From [Clostridium] citroniae WAL-17108 (GTDB lineage: Bacteria > Bacillota > Clostridia > Lachnospirales > Lachnospiraceae), in assembly GCF_000233455.1 (NCBI RefSeq), contig NZ_JH376420.1:284582-348581 (forward strand): a DNA stretch of 64,000 bases. Direction: 5' to 3'. The notes under the pieces were generated by a model. It did not search any database. It was given only the letters and a program-made list of their open reading frames with translations, and was not told the origin of the DNA. Each line of letters opens with the position of its first letter. The first letter of the stretch is position 1. Made by a program: the position numbers and the translations under genes. Below, in pieces: positions 28,038 to 37,089 of this stretch.

Positions 28038-28640
28038 TTATTTTATCTGCATCTGCATTTCCAGTACCATAGCTTCCATAAGTAATCCGTAAGTGTCCTT
28101 ATCATCTTCCTTGCAATTATATGCTCCCACAATATTCCATTTTTCTTTATGAATTCGAAAGATTATATTATAAATCCACCCCCTCTTGGAGGGTGTCCGG
28201 TATATAATATAATCTAAATTTTCCAATTTTTTCTTCTTTACAATATCTGTATACAGCCCCTGTTCTTTCATCCCAGTTTTTATCTGCTCAGCCCAGGATT
28301 CTACACTTATTTTCTCCATTTCCTTAGGTAAATGCACCAGTGTCTGCCCCATGTCCCTCTTATTGTTTACATAAATAACCATTTCCTCAGTTTCCTGATA
28401 ATCTGTATAAAAATCATCTATATAAATCAAAGGAATTTTTTCCGAGAATAAAAAATTCGTTTTAAATGTCAATTCACGATCTTCTGGAAATACGACATGT
28501 CCTTTTTGTATCCCAGCTCTTATGTCATCAATTGATAACTGCTCTTCTTCCACAGCTTCAATAATCACTTGTTCAGATTTTCTTTTTTCAAGACGTTGCC
28601 CTCGTTCCAGCATTGCAATTTTTTCATCCAGTGCTTCCAT
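28038..28640 (-). CDS. DUF1795/Eag-like effector adaptor candidate
   Basis: 200 aa, cytosolic. About 55 N-terminal residues are helical (ALDEKIAMLERGQRLEKRKS). The remainder (GHVVFPEDRELTFKTNFLFS to GLLMEAMVLEMQMQIK) has the strand pattern of DcrB/DUF1795: an N-terminal hairpin, then SVESWAEQIKTGMKEQGLY, DYIIYRTPSKRGWIYNIIFR and a closing helix. In Gram-negative T6SS, DUF1795 proteins (Eag) chaperone the membrane segments of PAAR/Rhs effectors. The Rhs fusion here has exactly such segments. Assignment is by pattern only; gene is adjacent to a VgrG. Confidence 0.5.
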   Translation of the reverse strand: MEALDEKIAMLERGQRLEKRKSEQVIIEAVEEEQLSIDDIRAGIQKGHVVFPEDRELTFKTNFLFSEKIPLIYIDDFYTDYQETEEMVIYVNNKRDMGQTLVHLPKEMEKISVESWAEQIKTGMKEQGLYTDIVKKKKLENLDYIIYRTPSKRGWIYNIIFRIHKEKWNIVGAYNCKEDDKDTYGLLMEAMVLEMQMQIK

Positions 28641-28659
28641 ACAATCTCCTCCCTCGCCA

Positions 28660-29436
28660 CTATACTAACAGAATCTCTCTGCTTCTCTTGTTCTGTCTTT
28701 TTATCTCGTGATTTTCCTGTCTTAATTCTTTTAAAACAGACAATAATTCCTGATATATTTCATACTGATTCATATTAGAAAACTCTTTTTTACATCGCAT
28801 TTTGAGATAAAGTCGAATATATCTAATTGGTACAACTCCTCCCTGAGCCAATATGTTCATAGCAAAACTAATATCTATATTATTTGAAGTTACGGTATCG
28901 ACTAATTCCGTTGCATACTGTATTAAGAGCGCAGGAGATAATGTACACTCAACCTTAGCCGCATATGGTGTATTAATGAGATTCACTGTATCGTATCTCG
29001 TAGAATAATCCTCGAAATTTTCGTACCGTGTACGAAGTTTTGCACCTTCTTGCAGATAGAAACGGCATAGCTCCAATTCACAGGACAAATCGATCTCTTT
29101 ATTTTCTAAAACAATCTCACCCACTCCAAATATTTTTGTAGTTTCCTGATATTCTTCTGTAAATCTTACTTTCAAAAATCTCATTCTATCTTGGGCTTTA
29201 CAAGACAGTGCATATGGTTCGGATAGAAAATACAGTTTCTTTTTATATAAAATCATGCCTCGTTCTACAATTAACTCTTCATTTTCCCATCTGATTTCAC
29301 ACCCTGAAATAACCCCGTCTGAAAAATCGTTAAAAGCCAGCTCCACTATAGTTCTGGGATAATCGCGGAGCTGTTCTAACATTTCAGCCCTTAGCAAGCG
29401 TTTGCTCTGAAACTGTGGATATATATATTGAAACAT
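28660..29436 (-). CDS. Putative baseplate/tail-fibre-like protein
   Basis: 258 aa, AGGAGG ribosome binding site. Begins MFQYIYPQFQSKRLLRAEML. The segment FSDGVISGCEIRWENEELIV then ERGMILYKKKLYFL has the G-x-x-x-G...I-x-x-G pattern seen in phage tail and T6SS TssK-like baseplate proteins. A helical C-terminus (ELLSVLKELRQENHEIKRQN) looks coiled-coil. No catalytic motif. Position among spike and other structural genes suggests a baseplate component; family not identified. Confidence 0.4.
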   Translation of the reverse strand: MFQYIYPQFQSKRLLRAEMLEQLRDYPRTIVELAFNDFSDGVISGCEIRWENEELIVERGMILYKKKLYFLSEPYALSCKAQDRMRFLKVRFTEEYQETTKIFGVGEIVLENKEIDLSCELELCRFYLQEGAKLRTRYENFEDYSTRYDTVNLINTPYAAKVECTLSPALLIQYATELVDTVTSNNIDISFAMNILAQGGVVPIRYIRLYLKMRCKKEFSNMNQYEIYQELLSVLKELRQENHEIKRQNKRSREILLV

Positions 29437-29468
29437 TTGAAATCCTCCTTAAAATAATCGATGGCATG

Positions 29469-30164
29469 CTAACATAATGACATTTCGTCAATTACCATCG
29501 TTTCCTCTACGCCAATTATGCCAAAATGGTATTCATAATAAAGCTCCACTTTATATTGAATTTCTAAAAACATACGGATTAAAAACGTCATTTTCACCTC
29601 AAGTTCATTGTTTTTTTTCTGTCCTATAAAGATAAGGATTTCATGTGCATTATCATTATTATGATAAATAATAATATTACTAATTAATGCTGTAGCAATA
29701 TTTTTAAAAATATCCAGAGAACTTCCTATTTGTTGCTGCCTAATAATTCCACTTAGAATTAATTCTCTTTCATTACGAGTAAAATAAGAAATAGAGCTTT
29801 TATAAAAATCTCCATACACAGATATTTTAATATCCTGGTACAATAGTTTCTTTAGGTACTCCATCCTCGTCATTCCAGACAATGAATCACTTTGTGACAA
29901 GCTATGAAATATAAGATTCGTTAAACTCTTTCTTAGCTGTTTAAAATCGGTTAGATTCGGTTCATATAAATTTTTAAAAATATCGTAAAAACGGTAGTAT
30001 GGATTAACTTCAATAACAATTCTATCCTTGATATTACCTTGATTTAAATATGGCAAAGACAATTCCATATATGGACTATATTCTTTCGCAATTTGAAACT
30101 GTATTTTTTCTTCTGGGATTTCCTGTTGCATGATTTGAAGCATACATTCCCATAAGTAATTCAT
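29469..30164 (-). CDS. Putative baseplate component (231 aa), unrecognised
   Basis: The ATG at 30164 is preferred because AAGGAGA lies 5 nt upstream; a longer frame begins at 30185. Begins MNYLWECMLQIMQQEIPEEK, is cytosolic, and has EVNPYYRFYDIFKNLYEPNL and a long helical part. It follows the 428-aa gene by 27 nt. No family recognised. The pairing of a larger and smaller protein next to each other is reminiscent of the TssF/TssG wedge pair, but this is only an inference. Confidence 0.35.
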   Translation of the reverse strand: MNYLWECMLQIMQQEIPEEKIQFQIAKEYSPYMELSLPYLNQGNIKDRIVIEVNPYYRFYDIFKNLYEPNLTDFKQLRKSLTNLIFHSLSQSDSLSGMTRMEYLKKLLYQDIKISVYGDFYKSSISYFTRNERELILSGIIRQQQIGSSLDIFKNIATALISNIIIYHNNDNAHEILIFIGQKKNNELEVKMTFLIRMFLEIQYKVELYYEYHFGIIGVEETMVIDEMSLC

Positions 30165-30191
30165 TCTATCTCCTTTCAAGTACATTACCTT

Positions 30192-31478
30192 TTATTTTAA
30201 GATTCCACAGCAATGATATTCCGGATATATTTCTTGAATTTCAGATACAATAAAACTGATGAGATCTCGTAAAAGCCATTCTTCCATCTTTTTTGACTTA
30301 AAAGTAAATACAAGCTTCTTTTCAGCAGTTCCATCGCGTATCTCATCTTCCATAAAGAAATTCATAGAATACGTCTCTTGCGAAACCAAATCATTTGTTA
30401 AATAGCAATCCTGATATTCAATAAAGTCTTGTAAACCAAAACTTATAATAATACGCTCCAATTCAGCTTTTGTTTTCACTTTTCTTTGATTTTTTCGTTG
30501 AAACCGTTCTGAAAAATTATCTTTTTTTAAATTTCGCATTACCGGATAAGTGTACTTGTCAATTTTGTATTCTTCACCATTACGAATGATATAAATATCC
30601 CATTTTTTCACAGTATTTATTTCACCTGTAATCAATAATTTATCTTTCGTCTGACGTATATTTTGAATTCCTGACTTTTCAGATACAAGGTAAGCATTTT
30701 CACCTCCATATTGGCTTATCGAAACTATATGTTCATAATTTCTGTGATCCCCACAAGCAATAGGAAAACCAATACTACCAAGTTTAACATGGAGGAGATT
30801 CCAAATCGGCACCATATCATAACAAACAAGTTTATTATATTCGCCACAGTTTATTCGCAAATCTGTTATGATTGCATCATCCCCTATTTCATTAGGAAGC
30901 TCATTAATACATACATCAGCCATTTTAAATAAATATGGCGCATTTACCGTTTGCCACGGAATCCCATTTGCCATAAAAAGATGATATAAATGTTCAATTT
31001 GATTTAAATAGCGTTTACTACTTTTTAAGTGTATTTGGACTGGATACTCCTTGTCCGCTACAATAACAGCTTGAAAATCATATGATCTTTTTAATATTTC
31101 GTTATAAATAAGGTAATCACACTTTAAAAACACTGTAGTTAATCGATAAGTACCATTTTTCTCTAATTTTTCTTTTATATCTGCTACAGCATAAGCCGTC
31201 TGAACTAAATCATCTTCTTGCATAGCAGACATTATGTGATGGGAACTATCAAAAAACTTTCTTTCCACCAATCCAGTCTGTATGCAGTAACGATTAATAT
31301 CATATGCCAAATCGTCCATAATTCGATGCTCTAAATCTTGATACATTTTTTCGTTTGTTTCATATAGTGCCAAGAAAACACTTTCCATTAGTTCTTTAAA
31401 AGCAACTCGTTCCTCAAGGCTATTTATAGAGCGAATTTCTGTTCGAATCATTTCTCTCATATCATTGGCATGATCCAT
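30192..31478 (-). CDS. Putative baseplate wedge (TssF/gp6-like) protein
   Basis: 428 aa, GGGAGG ribosome binding site. Helical N-terminus (MIRTEIRSINSLEERVAFKE) followed by mixed alpha/beta sequence with VIVADKEYPVQIHLKSSKRY and HLFMANGIPWQTVNAPYLFK, then a beta-rich C-terminus. Size, position between the Hsp70-like and VgrG genes and lack of catalytic motifs would suit a TssF/gp6-like wedge, but I see no diagnostic signature. Structure prediction would be decisive. Confidence 0.4.
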   Translation of the reverse strand: MDHANDMREMIRTEIRSINSLEERVAFKELMESVFLALYETNEKMYQDLEHRIMDDLAYDINRYCIQTGLVERKFFDSSHHIMSAMQEDDLVQTAYAVADIKEKLEKNGTYRLTTVFLKCDYLIYNEILKRSYDFQAVIVADKEYPVQIHLKSSKRYLNQIEHLYHLFMANGIPWQTVNAPYLFKMADVCINELPNEIGDDAIITDLRINCGEYNKLVCYDMVPIWNLLHVKLGSIGFPIACGDHRNYEHIVSISQYGGENAYLVSEKSGIQNIRQTKDKLLITGEINTVKKWDIYIIRNGEEYKIDKYTYPVMRNLKKDNFSERFQRKNQRKVKTKAELERIIISFGLQDFIEYQDCYLTNDLVSQETYSMNFFMEDEIRDGTAEKKLVFTFKSKKMEEWLLRDLISFIVSEIQEIYPEYHCCGILK

Positions 31479-31480
31479 TT

Positions 31481-33955
31481 TTACTTCCTCCCGTCAAAGA
31501 AATTAAGTTCCCAAGTATCATCCTCAAAATCAAAAAATGTTTCTCGTCCTCTATACAACAGCTCTCCCTCCCTCAAAATAGGAAGTACCACAAATCCCCA
31601 CCGTTCTCTTGATACCCATACAAAGAACTTCATTTCTCCCTCCAGAATGATGTCTGTTTCCTCCTGGATGACTGTATTCTGATAGCAGCGGTCGATCTCC
31701 TCCTGGGTGGTTTTTTCAAATTTTGATGTATCATATTTAAAGTAATAGGTCTTTAGCCGTTCCCCCTGCTCATTATTCAAATACAAATCAAGCTGATTTC
31801 CTATCATAAAACGGGATATATACCCGATATGATTCTCACGGTCTAAGCTCTTAATCAAAATTTTCTCTTTATTCTCATGAGTGAGCGCCATTATTTCATA
31901 AGGCAGGGTTCCCACTTGATATCTCTGATTGACCTTCATATATCCGCGCTTACAGTTTAAGAAATACGCTAATGCACCTTCTAAACAGCACATTTTCAGT
32001 TCTGTCCCATCACTCTCATGCTTTGTATTCTGAATCCGTTTCCCGGGAACATATTGTTTGAGAGCCTCTGTAAACAGCCTGGACTTACAGGACTGTCCTG
32101 TGAGCTTAATCATCTCGTAATCCTGCAACTCTCCCTGCTCGAATTTTTCATCCAGAAAATGCTCCATTAGCTGGTAGATATCCGGTCTTAACAATTCTTC
32201 GATCTCATTCAAATATAGTGGGAATTCTACTGACTCATGAATATGATCAAAGAGGCCATCTGCAATAATTGAGAGTTTCCATCTATCAAGAAAAACAGCC
32301 CCTTCCTCATTGTTTTTATCAGTACTTACATATAACTCGTATCGAAATTTAGACTGAAAAAATTGTTTTTTAATTGTTTCCGCCATTTCAAATAAATAGT
32401 AATAGTTGTTTTTCACAAAGAAATACTGTTCTCTGCTGCGTTCCCGGTAATCCCTAAAAAGGGTTGGAATATAGTGTTCGGCCTGCTGGTAGAGTTGTTC
32501 CAGCTTTTCATATGAAAATGCATTCTCTGAACCCATAAAATTTTCCTTTTTCATAAATCCCAGTTCAAACACAATCCTGATTTTCAGCAGCTGCATAATC
32601 CGATATGTCAGGTTATTTCCTCCAAAATTAGTATCACCATTTTCATACTTTGTTTCCAAATCAACGATATATGATACCCGGTTATTGTTGATGCGGAACA
32701 GTCCGGAAGTTAAATCCGTAGTTCCTCCACCACAATCAATAATCAATGCGTGATACCACCGGTCTTTCTCATACTGGTTTTGGTTAATCATTCTGTTGAT
32801 ACTATTAAATAATACGGCCATTCCCTCATCCAGTTCGCAATTGACACTGTACTCCGGAAGAATTTGAGTAAATAGTTCTTCAAACTTTTTCTTTTGGCGT
32901 ATTGGTGCTAGGAGCTGGATGCATGTAAATGTGCATTTGAATTGCTGACGGGCCAGGTCAATCAAATAGTCAAGGTACGCCCTCAGCATTTCTTTTCTGT
33001 CGATCTGGTATTTATATCCGTTTTTCAGGGTGACACTCTGTTTTCTATCCGCGTCACTGATCCATCGTTTGATATCGTAAAACACAGTAACGTCTTCATC
33101 CTGATAATTTTCTCCGGTCAGAGCCAGCGCTTCATATCCAAATACGAATTCTGTTTTGTCTTCTAATACTCCTTTTACACCAATCATGCTGGGAATAATT
33201 GTCTGACCTTTATCTAATGCAATTTTTGTAGTTCCATCCGGAAGACAAATCCCCATCGTAGTATTGGAACTTCCAAAATCTATTACAAGCGGAAGGTCTG
33301 CCTTTACAATCTCCTTTTCCTGTATATCCAACAATGGAATCCGGATTCCCTCCACATAACCTGGAACCGATACACGATTTCCATAGTAACAATCATAGAG
33401 AAATTCAGAATCCCGTTCGTTTGGCAGGTAAAGGATAAAATACTGATGTTTTTCCAATGGTCGTACAGGCACTCCCTTACCTTTGAAAAGATAATGGATT
33501 CCATTTATTTCCTGTATATAAAAACAGGTGTAAATCTGAAACAGTTCATCAATCAGGATTAAGTTTCCTTCATAAAGTTTGTTATCTGACTGCACCTTGT
33601 AACCGTCTAATTCATTCATTCCGGTCTCCTGATACAATGTAATTGTTCCAGGTATCCGAATCTGCTGTTTATCCGTTATATGAACCTTATTATTCTGTAC
33701 AAATTCCTGTAAACGCTCCAGGCCGCCTTCCTGAGCTGTATTGATATGCCGATACTCTTTCTGTCCCCTGAACCGCATAATCAAACGGATCAGACCTTCT
33801 CTGTCAGCAGATTGGGCGGACGGCACCACTACCCGCTCTTTTCTGCAGATTTCTCTTAAGTGGAATAAAGTCATCTTCTCCAGGTCTTTACGCTTATATG
33901 TTGTATGTTCTTCTGTTTTCTGATTCTGATTCAGGGTATATGTATATCGGCTCAT
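31481..33955 (-). CDS. Hsp70-like ATPase with SAP-like N-terminus
   Basis: 824 aa. Residues about 25-60 (LEKMTLFHLREICRKERVVV) read as a SAP/LEM-like helical DNA- or protein-binding motif. From about 220 comes an actin/Hsp70 ATPase core: phosphate 1 VIDFGSSNTTMGICLPDG, phosphate 2 ALIIDCGGGTTDLTSG, and adenosine-like KLTGQSCKSRLFTEALK. There is no DnaK-type substrate-binding domain; the C-terminal 180 residues are unrecognised. It lies in the CIS operon together with a DnaJ (37648-38106), so a dedicated Hsp70/Hsp40 assembly or secretion chaperone pair is likely. It could also be a cytoskeletal-type ATPase that powers or localises the machine. Confidence 0.7.
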   Translation of the reverse strand: MSRYTYTLNQNQKTEEHTTYKRKDLEKMTLFHLREICRKERVVVPSAQSADREGLIRLIMRFRGQKEYRHINTAQEGGLERLQEFVQNNKVHITDKQQIRIPGTITLYQETGMNELDGYKVQSDNKLYEGNLILIDELFQIYTCFYIQEINGIHYLFKGKGVPVRPLEKHQYFILYLPNERDSEFLYDCYYGNRVSVPGYVEGIRIPLLDIQEKEIVKADLPLVIDFGSSNTTMGICLPDGTTKIALDKGQTIIPSMIGVKGVLEDKTEFVFGYEALALTGENYQDEDVTVFYDIKRWISDADRKQSVTLKNGYKYQIDRKEMLRAYLDYLIDLARQQFKCTFTCIQLLAPIRQKKKFEELFTQILPEYSVNCELDEGMAVLFNSINRMINQNQYEKDRWYHALIIDCGGGTTDLTSGLFRINNNRVSYIVDLETKYENGDTNFGGNNLTYRIMQLLKIRIVFELGFMKKENFMGSENAFSYEKLEQLYQQAEHYIPTLFRDYRERSREQYFFVKNNYYYLFEMAETIKKQFFQSKFRYELYVSTDKNNEEGAVFLDRWKLSIIADGLFDHIHESVEFPLYLNEIEELLRPDIYQLMEHFLDEKFEQGELQDYEMIKLTGQSCKSRLFTEALKQYVPGKRIQNTKHESDGTELKMCCLEGALAYFLNCKRGYMKVNQRYQVGTLPYEIMALTHENKEKILIKSLDRENHIGYISRFMIGNQLDLYLNNEQGERLKTYYFKYDTSKFEKTTQEEIDRCYQNTVIQEETDIILEGEMKFFVWVSRERWGFVVLPILREGELLYRGRETFFDFEDDTWELNFFDGRK

Positions 33956-33976
33956 GTTACTCCCTCGCTTTACCTT

Positions 33977-35713
33977 TTATTGCACGGCTGTCCCTGGTCC
34001 ATACTCCTTAGTTTCTGCCTTTGCATTCTCCTGTTCCTGGGCCAGTTTCCGCGCTTCTTCCTCTGCCTGTTTTACCGCCTCTATGCCAGCTCTTGCCGCG
34101 GCAATCTTTCCGTTAATACCATCTGCCAGCTCCGCCAGTTCCAGACGCACATAGATTGCCTGGGCCGTCTGATAAAACGTAATGGCATTCTCATACTTGC
34201 CTTCCGCCAACAGTTCATTTCCCTTATTTTCAAGCTCAATGGCGTTCTGCTGGTCATTGGCTTTTTGCTGGTTTTCCAGTTCCTTCTTTGCCTCTTCCTC
34301 CTGCTGCTGTTTTGCAGCCTCAGCCGCTGCGGATTCTTCGTTTTCTTTTTTCGCAGCCTTTTCCTGCTGCTCTGCTTTATCTAACTTTTCCTCTGCTGCC
34401 GCCTGCTTTTCAAGAGCCTCTTCTTTTCCGGCTGAGTAATAAAGGGACGCCGCTTTATCTCTGGCTTCTTTGTAAGTTTCAACTGCCCCTTCCATATTAC
34501 CGTTGGCTTCCTTCTGCTCTCCCAGCTCGATCAAGTCAAAAACGTCAATATAATCTTTTGTAAGCTTGAGCTGGCTGTCAATATAGCTCTTTCCTACATT
34601 CCCTGCCTCTACAGACATATCCCTGGCCGTCAGGTACAGACTCTGTGCTTTCTGGTATTCACCGGCAGCCATCGCTTCATCTGAAAGGATTATCTGCTCC
34701 GCCAATTTTTTATACTGGTCAGCTTCCTCTGTATCTTCCTGCCGTTTCAGGTTCTTTGCTAACTTCAATGCCTCCCCGTACTCTTCGGCCGCCTTCTGAT
34801 AATTGTCATATCTTAAGTACGTTTCCCCGCTGTCCATATACTGGGCCAGGTTCTCCTTTTTAATCCGTATACTGCGGTGGCGCAGATACAGGCCAAGGCT
34901 GATTCCTCCCACAATTAGAAGCACCGGGAGCGCAATCAAGAGGACTTTTTTAACGGTCCATCGCTTTCTTGGTGACTGATAGGTCTTGTTTACAAAGGTG
35001 ACTGCCAGTGTATAGTTATCAATATGCGTTTCTTCCTGAACCTTTAATATCAGGTCCTCTGTCTGGTCCAATATTTCCTGGGGTTCCTTGGCTTCATTTG
35101 TAAAATCAAGAAGCTCCTGGTCACTGCATCGTTCCCACACGCCCCGCGACAGGACTGCAAAGATATCACCATTCTCCAGCTTTATCTTCCTGGAAACCTG
35201 AATTTTAGGGGTTCCTCGTTCTCCTAAGAATGAGTACAGATTATTCCTGGCTTCATGGGCTGCCGCCTGGTCAAGCGGGATTTTTTCTTCCTCCAGCAAG
35301 TTCTGGGTCAAAGACTGATCAACCGACCGTTCTAAAATTCTTGTATTCCGAATCAGATAAAACCGGCTGTTTCCCACATAGCAGTACCGTATTTTTTTAT
35401 AGTCCGTTACGGCTATAACCACGGATGCTTTGAGGTGAATTCCCCCATGCTGCTTCAACAGTTCTTTATGCGCCTGCTCCAGATAGCTTTTCAGTCGGCC
35501 TTTTCCCATAGCGGGCCGTTCCGTAAAGTTTCGGATCAAACTCTCTACAACCAGCTGCGCGCTATTGACAGATGGTTCTTCATCCAGGCTGTCTGCCAGG
35601 ACATAACAGGCGAAGTCATCCATCTCCACATATCCGAAATAATCCCTGTTGGAAAGTTCCTGCCCCTCCTCTGATAGATTGGCGGTCTTAAATTCCGAGT
35701 TTATCCTTCTCAT
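33977..35713 (-). CDS. PP2C-like membrane protein with TPR/coiled-coil tail, probably pseudophosphatase
   Basis: 578 aa; the ATG at 35713 is preferred because GGAGG lies 6 nt upstream. A cytosolic PP2C-like domain (1-235) keeps the C-terminal Asp in DNYTLAVTF but has ADS in place of the metal-binding ADG, GNSR in place of GDSR and SRG in place of SDG. Loss of these aspartates predicts weak or no phosphatase activity. A single transmembrane helix (VLLIALPVLLIVGGISLGLY) follows, then TPR repeats (NYQKAAEEYGEALKLAKNL, EYQKAQSLYLTARDMSV, GNMEGAVETYKEARDKAASL, KYENAITFYQTAQAIYV) and a highly charged coiled coil with KQQQEEEAKKELENQQK. Overlaps the neighbouring PP2C-like gene by 26 nt. Likely a membrane scaffold reading phosphorylation state. 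Confidence 0.7.
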   Translation of the reverse strand: MRRINSEFKTANLSEEGQELSNRDYFGYVEMDDFACYVLADSLDEEPSVNSAQLVVESLIRNFTERPAMGKGRLKSYLEQAHKELLKQHGGIHLKASVVIAVTDYKKIRYCYVGNSRFYLIRNTRILERSVDQSLTQNLLEEEKIPLDQAAAHEARNNLYSFLGERGTPKIQVSRKIKLENGDIFAVLSRGVWERCSDQELLDFTNEAKEPQEILDQTEDLILKVQEETHIDNYTLAVTFVNKTYQSPRKRWTVKKVLLIALPVLLIVGGISLGLYLRHRSIRIKKENLAQYMDSGETYLRYDNYQKAAEEYGEALKLAKNLKRQEDTEEADQYKKLAEQIILSDEAMAAGEYQKAQSLYLTARDMSVEAGNVGKSYIDSQLKLTKDYIDVFDLIELGEQKEANGNMEGAVETYKEARDKAASLYYSAGKEEALEKQAAAEEKLDKAEQQEKAAKKENEESAAAEAAKQQQEEEAKKELENQQKANDQQNAIELENKGNELLAEGKYENAITFYQTAQAIYVRLELAELADGINGKIAAARAGIEAVKQAEEEARKLAQEQENAKAETKEYGPGTAVQ

Positions 35714-36554
35714 CTGCTGCCTCCGTTTGTACATTCAGAAGCAGTACGCTTCCGTTATCCATCTCCGGGTTTAATTTTGATTCTGCCTTCCGGACCATTG
35801 TATCCGCCTGTTCCTGTACAGATGTCCCATTTAACAGGATATCTTCCATCTCGCCCCAGGATAGCTCTTCAAATATACCTTTGCTGGCAATTAATATCAC
35901 ATCGCCCGGTTTTAGCTGTATAGGCTGTTCACATCGTTCAATTTCCCGGAAACCATCCATGCCCAGGTAATTCCATACCCGCTTTTCATCCATGCTCCAG
36001 ATAGCCTCTTGTCTGGATATGGCACCATTCTCATAAGCCTCTGCAGCCAGCACGTCAATTGTCTGCCCACGGCTCAAAGGAATCAATTCCTCACCACGTT
36101 TTAAGGCAATACGCACATTTCCTGCAATCGCATAATATAAATGGTGTTTGTCTATAAAAACCGCCGCCAGGCTTGCCCCGCCCCGGCGCTCCCCTATGGT
36201 CATTTGAATCCGCCGGTTCGCTTCGGCAAAGGTGCTTTTAAAGAAATAATCCGGGTTATTTAAAACACGATAGGGTTCATAACGGTCCATTATAGTATCC
36301 GCTGCCAACTGCGCGCACAGCTTTCCCGTATTTTGGTTCCCTATCCCGTCTGCCAGAACAGCCATGGTTCCCGCGTCATTAGTAAATGCCAGAACAACGT
36401 CCGCCTGTATTTCTTTCCGTCCATTTGTCTGGCTGATTCCCGCTCCGGACGTTTCTTCCTGATTTTCCTGTTGCCGGCAGAGAATAACCCGCACTGCAAT
36501 CGCAATAACCAAAATCACAGCAGTAACGGTCTGAATCATTACGGTTCCCATCAT
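35688..36554 (-). CDS. PP2C-like membrane protein, probable pseudophosphatase
   Basis: 288 aa. N-terminal transmembrane helix (TVTAVILVIAIAVRVILCR) then a PP2C-like domain. ADGIGNQNTGKLCAQLAADT keeps the metal-binding Asp and DNGSVLLLNV keeps the C-terminal Asp. However GNVR replaces GDSR and ASKGIFEELS replaces SDG, so at least one metal ligand is lost. PP2C enzymes reverse Ser/Thr phosphorylation by PknB-type kinases; in Gram-negative T6SS, PppA opposes the PpkA-Fha1 pathway. Here activity may be reduced or replaced by a binding role. It overlaps the FHA protein gene by 4 nt, so translation is coupled. Confidence 0.7.
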   Translation of the reverse strand: MMGTVMIQTVTAVILVIAIAVRVILCRQQENQEETSGAGISQTNGRKEIQADVVLAFTNDAGTMAVLADGIGNQNTGKLCAQLAADTIMDRYEPYRVLNNPDYFFKSTFAEANRRIQMTIGERRGGASLAAVFIDKHHLYYAIAGNVRIALKRGEELIPLSRGQTIDVLAAEAYENGAISRQEAIWSMDEKRVWNYLGMDGFREIERCEQPIQLKPGDVILIASKGIFEELSWGEMEDILLNGTSVQEQADTMVRKAESKLNPEMDNGSVLLLNVQTEAADEKDKLGI

Positions 36555-37048
36555 TTCACATCATCCCAACTAAAACTTGTTCCACATAAAGGCACAAATA
36601 AAAATCTGCTGTTTCCCAAACTAATGGTGTCATATGGTTTTAATTCCGTAGGAACATAAACCGCCTCATCATTTAAGTAGGCCAGTCCGGCCGCGTCACC
36701 AGGAAGAATAACCGTATTCATTTTTTTAGAATCGTAAACTATAATTGTATGGTTTTTCCGATTAATTGCGTTGTCACCAAGGATTTGAATATCCATCTCA
36801 TCCCCACGTCCCACAAAATTTTTTCCATCATGGATTTTATAATCCATACCTACCCTTGCTCCCTCAATGCAGATAATCCACCCGCATACCGGCCGTATCT
36901 CCTCCTGAAGAAGTTCCACCGGCGGTTCAAATCCCATTGGCTTGGTTGCCGCGCTCTCATCCTGAACCTTCATGTTGCAATAGGGGCATATTTTCCCATA
37001 ACGTCTTGCATTATATACATGTCCAATCGGGCATCTTGTCAAACTCAT
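36551..37048 (-). CDS. Zinc-ribbon plus FHA-like phosphothreonine-binding protein
   Basis: 165 aa, cytosolic. N-terminal CPIGHVYNARRYGKICPYC forms a CxxxH/CPxC zinc knuckle. The rest is an FHA-like beta sandwich with KNFVGRGDEMDIQILGDN, INRKNHTIIVYD (N-x-x-x-H replaces the usual S-x-x-H) and YDTISLGNSRFLFVPL. FHA domains bind phosphothreonine. Its place next to PP2C-like genes parallels the PpkA/PppA/Fha1 post-translational switch of Gram-negative T6SS, but no kinase gene is present in the window. Confidence 0.65.
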   Translation of the reverse strand: MSLTRCPIGHVYNARRYGKICPYCNMKVQDESAATKPMGFEPPVELLQEEIRPVCGWIICIEGARVGMDYKIHDGKNFVGRGDEMDIQILGDNAINRKNHTIIVYDSKKMNTVILPGDAAGLAYLNDEAVYVPTELKPYDTISLGNSRFLFVPLCGTSFSWDDVK

Positions 37049-37089
37049 CCTGCTCTTATCTCCCCTCTTTGATGATCTAAAATTGTATT

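Noticed and set aside
33905..34384. 159-aa plus-strand Leu/Phe-rich frame
   Set aside because: Antisense to the Glu/Lys/Ala-rich TPR and coiled-coil coding region, which generates long hydrophobic shadow frames.
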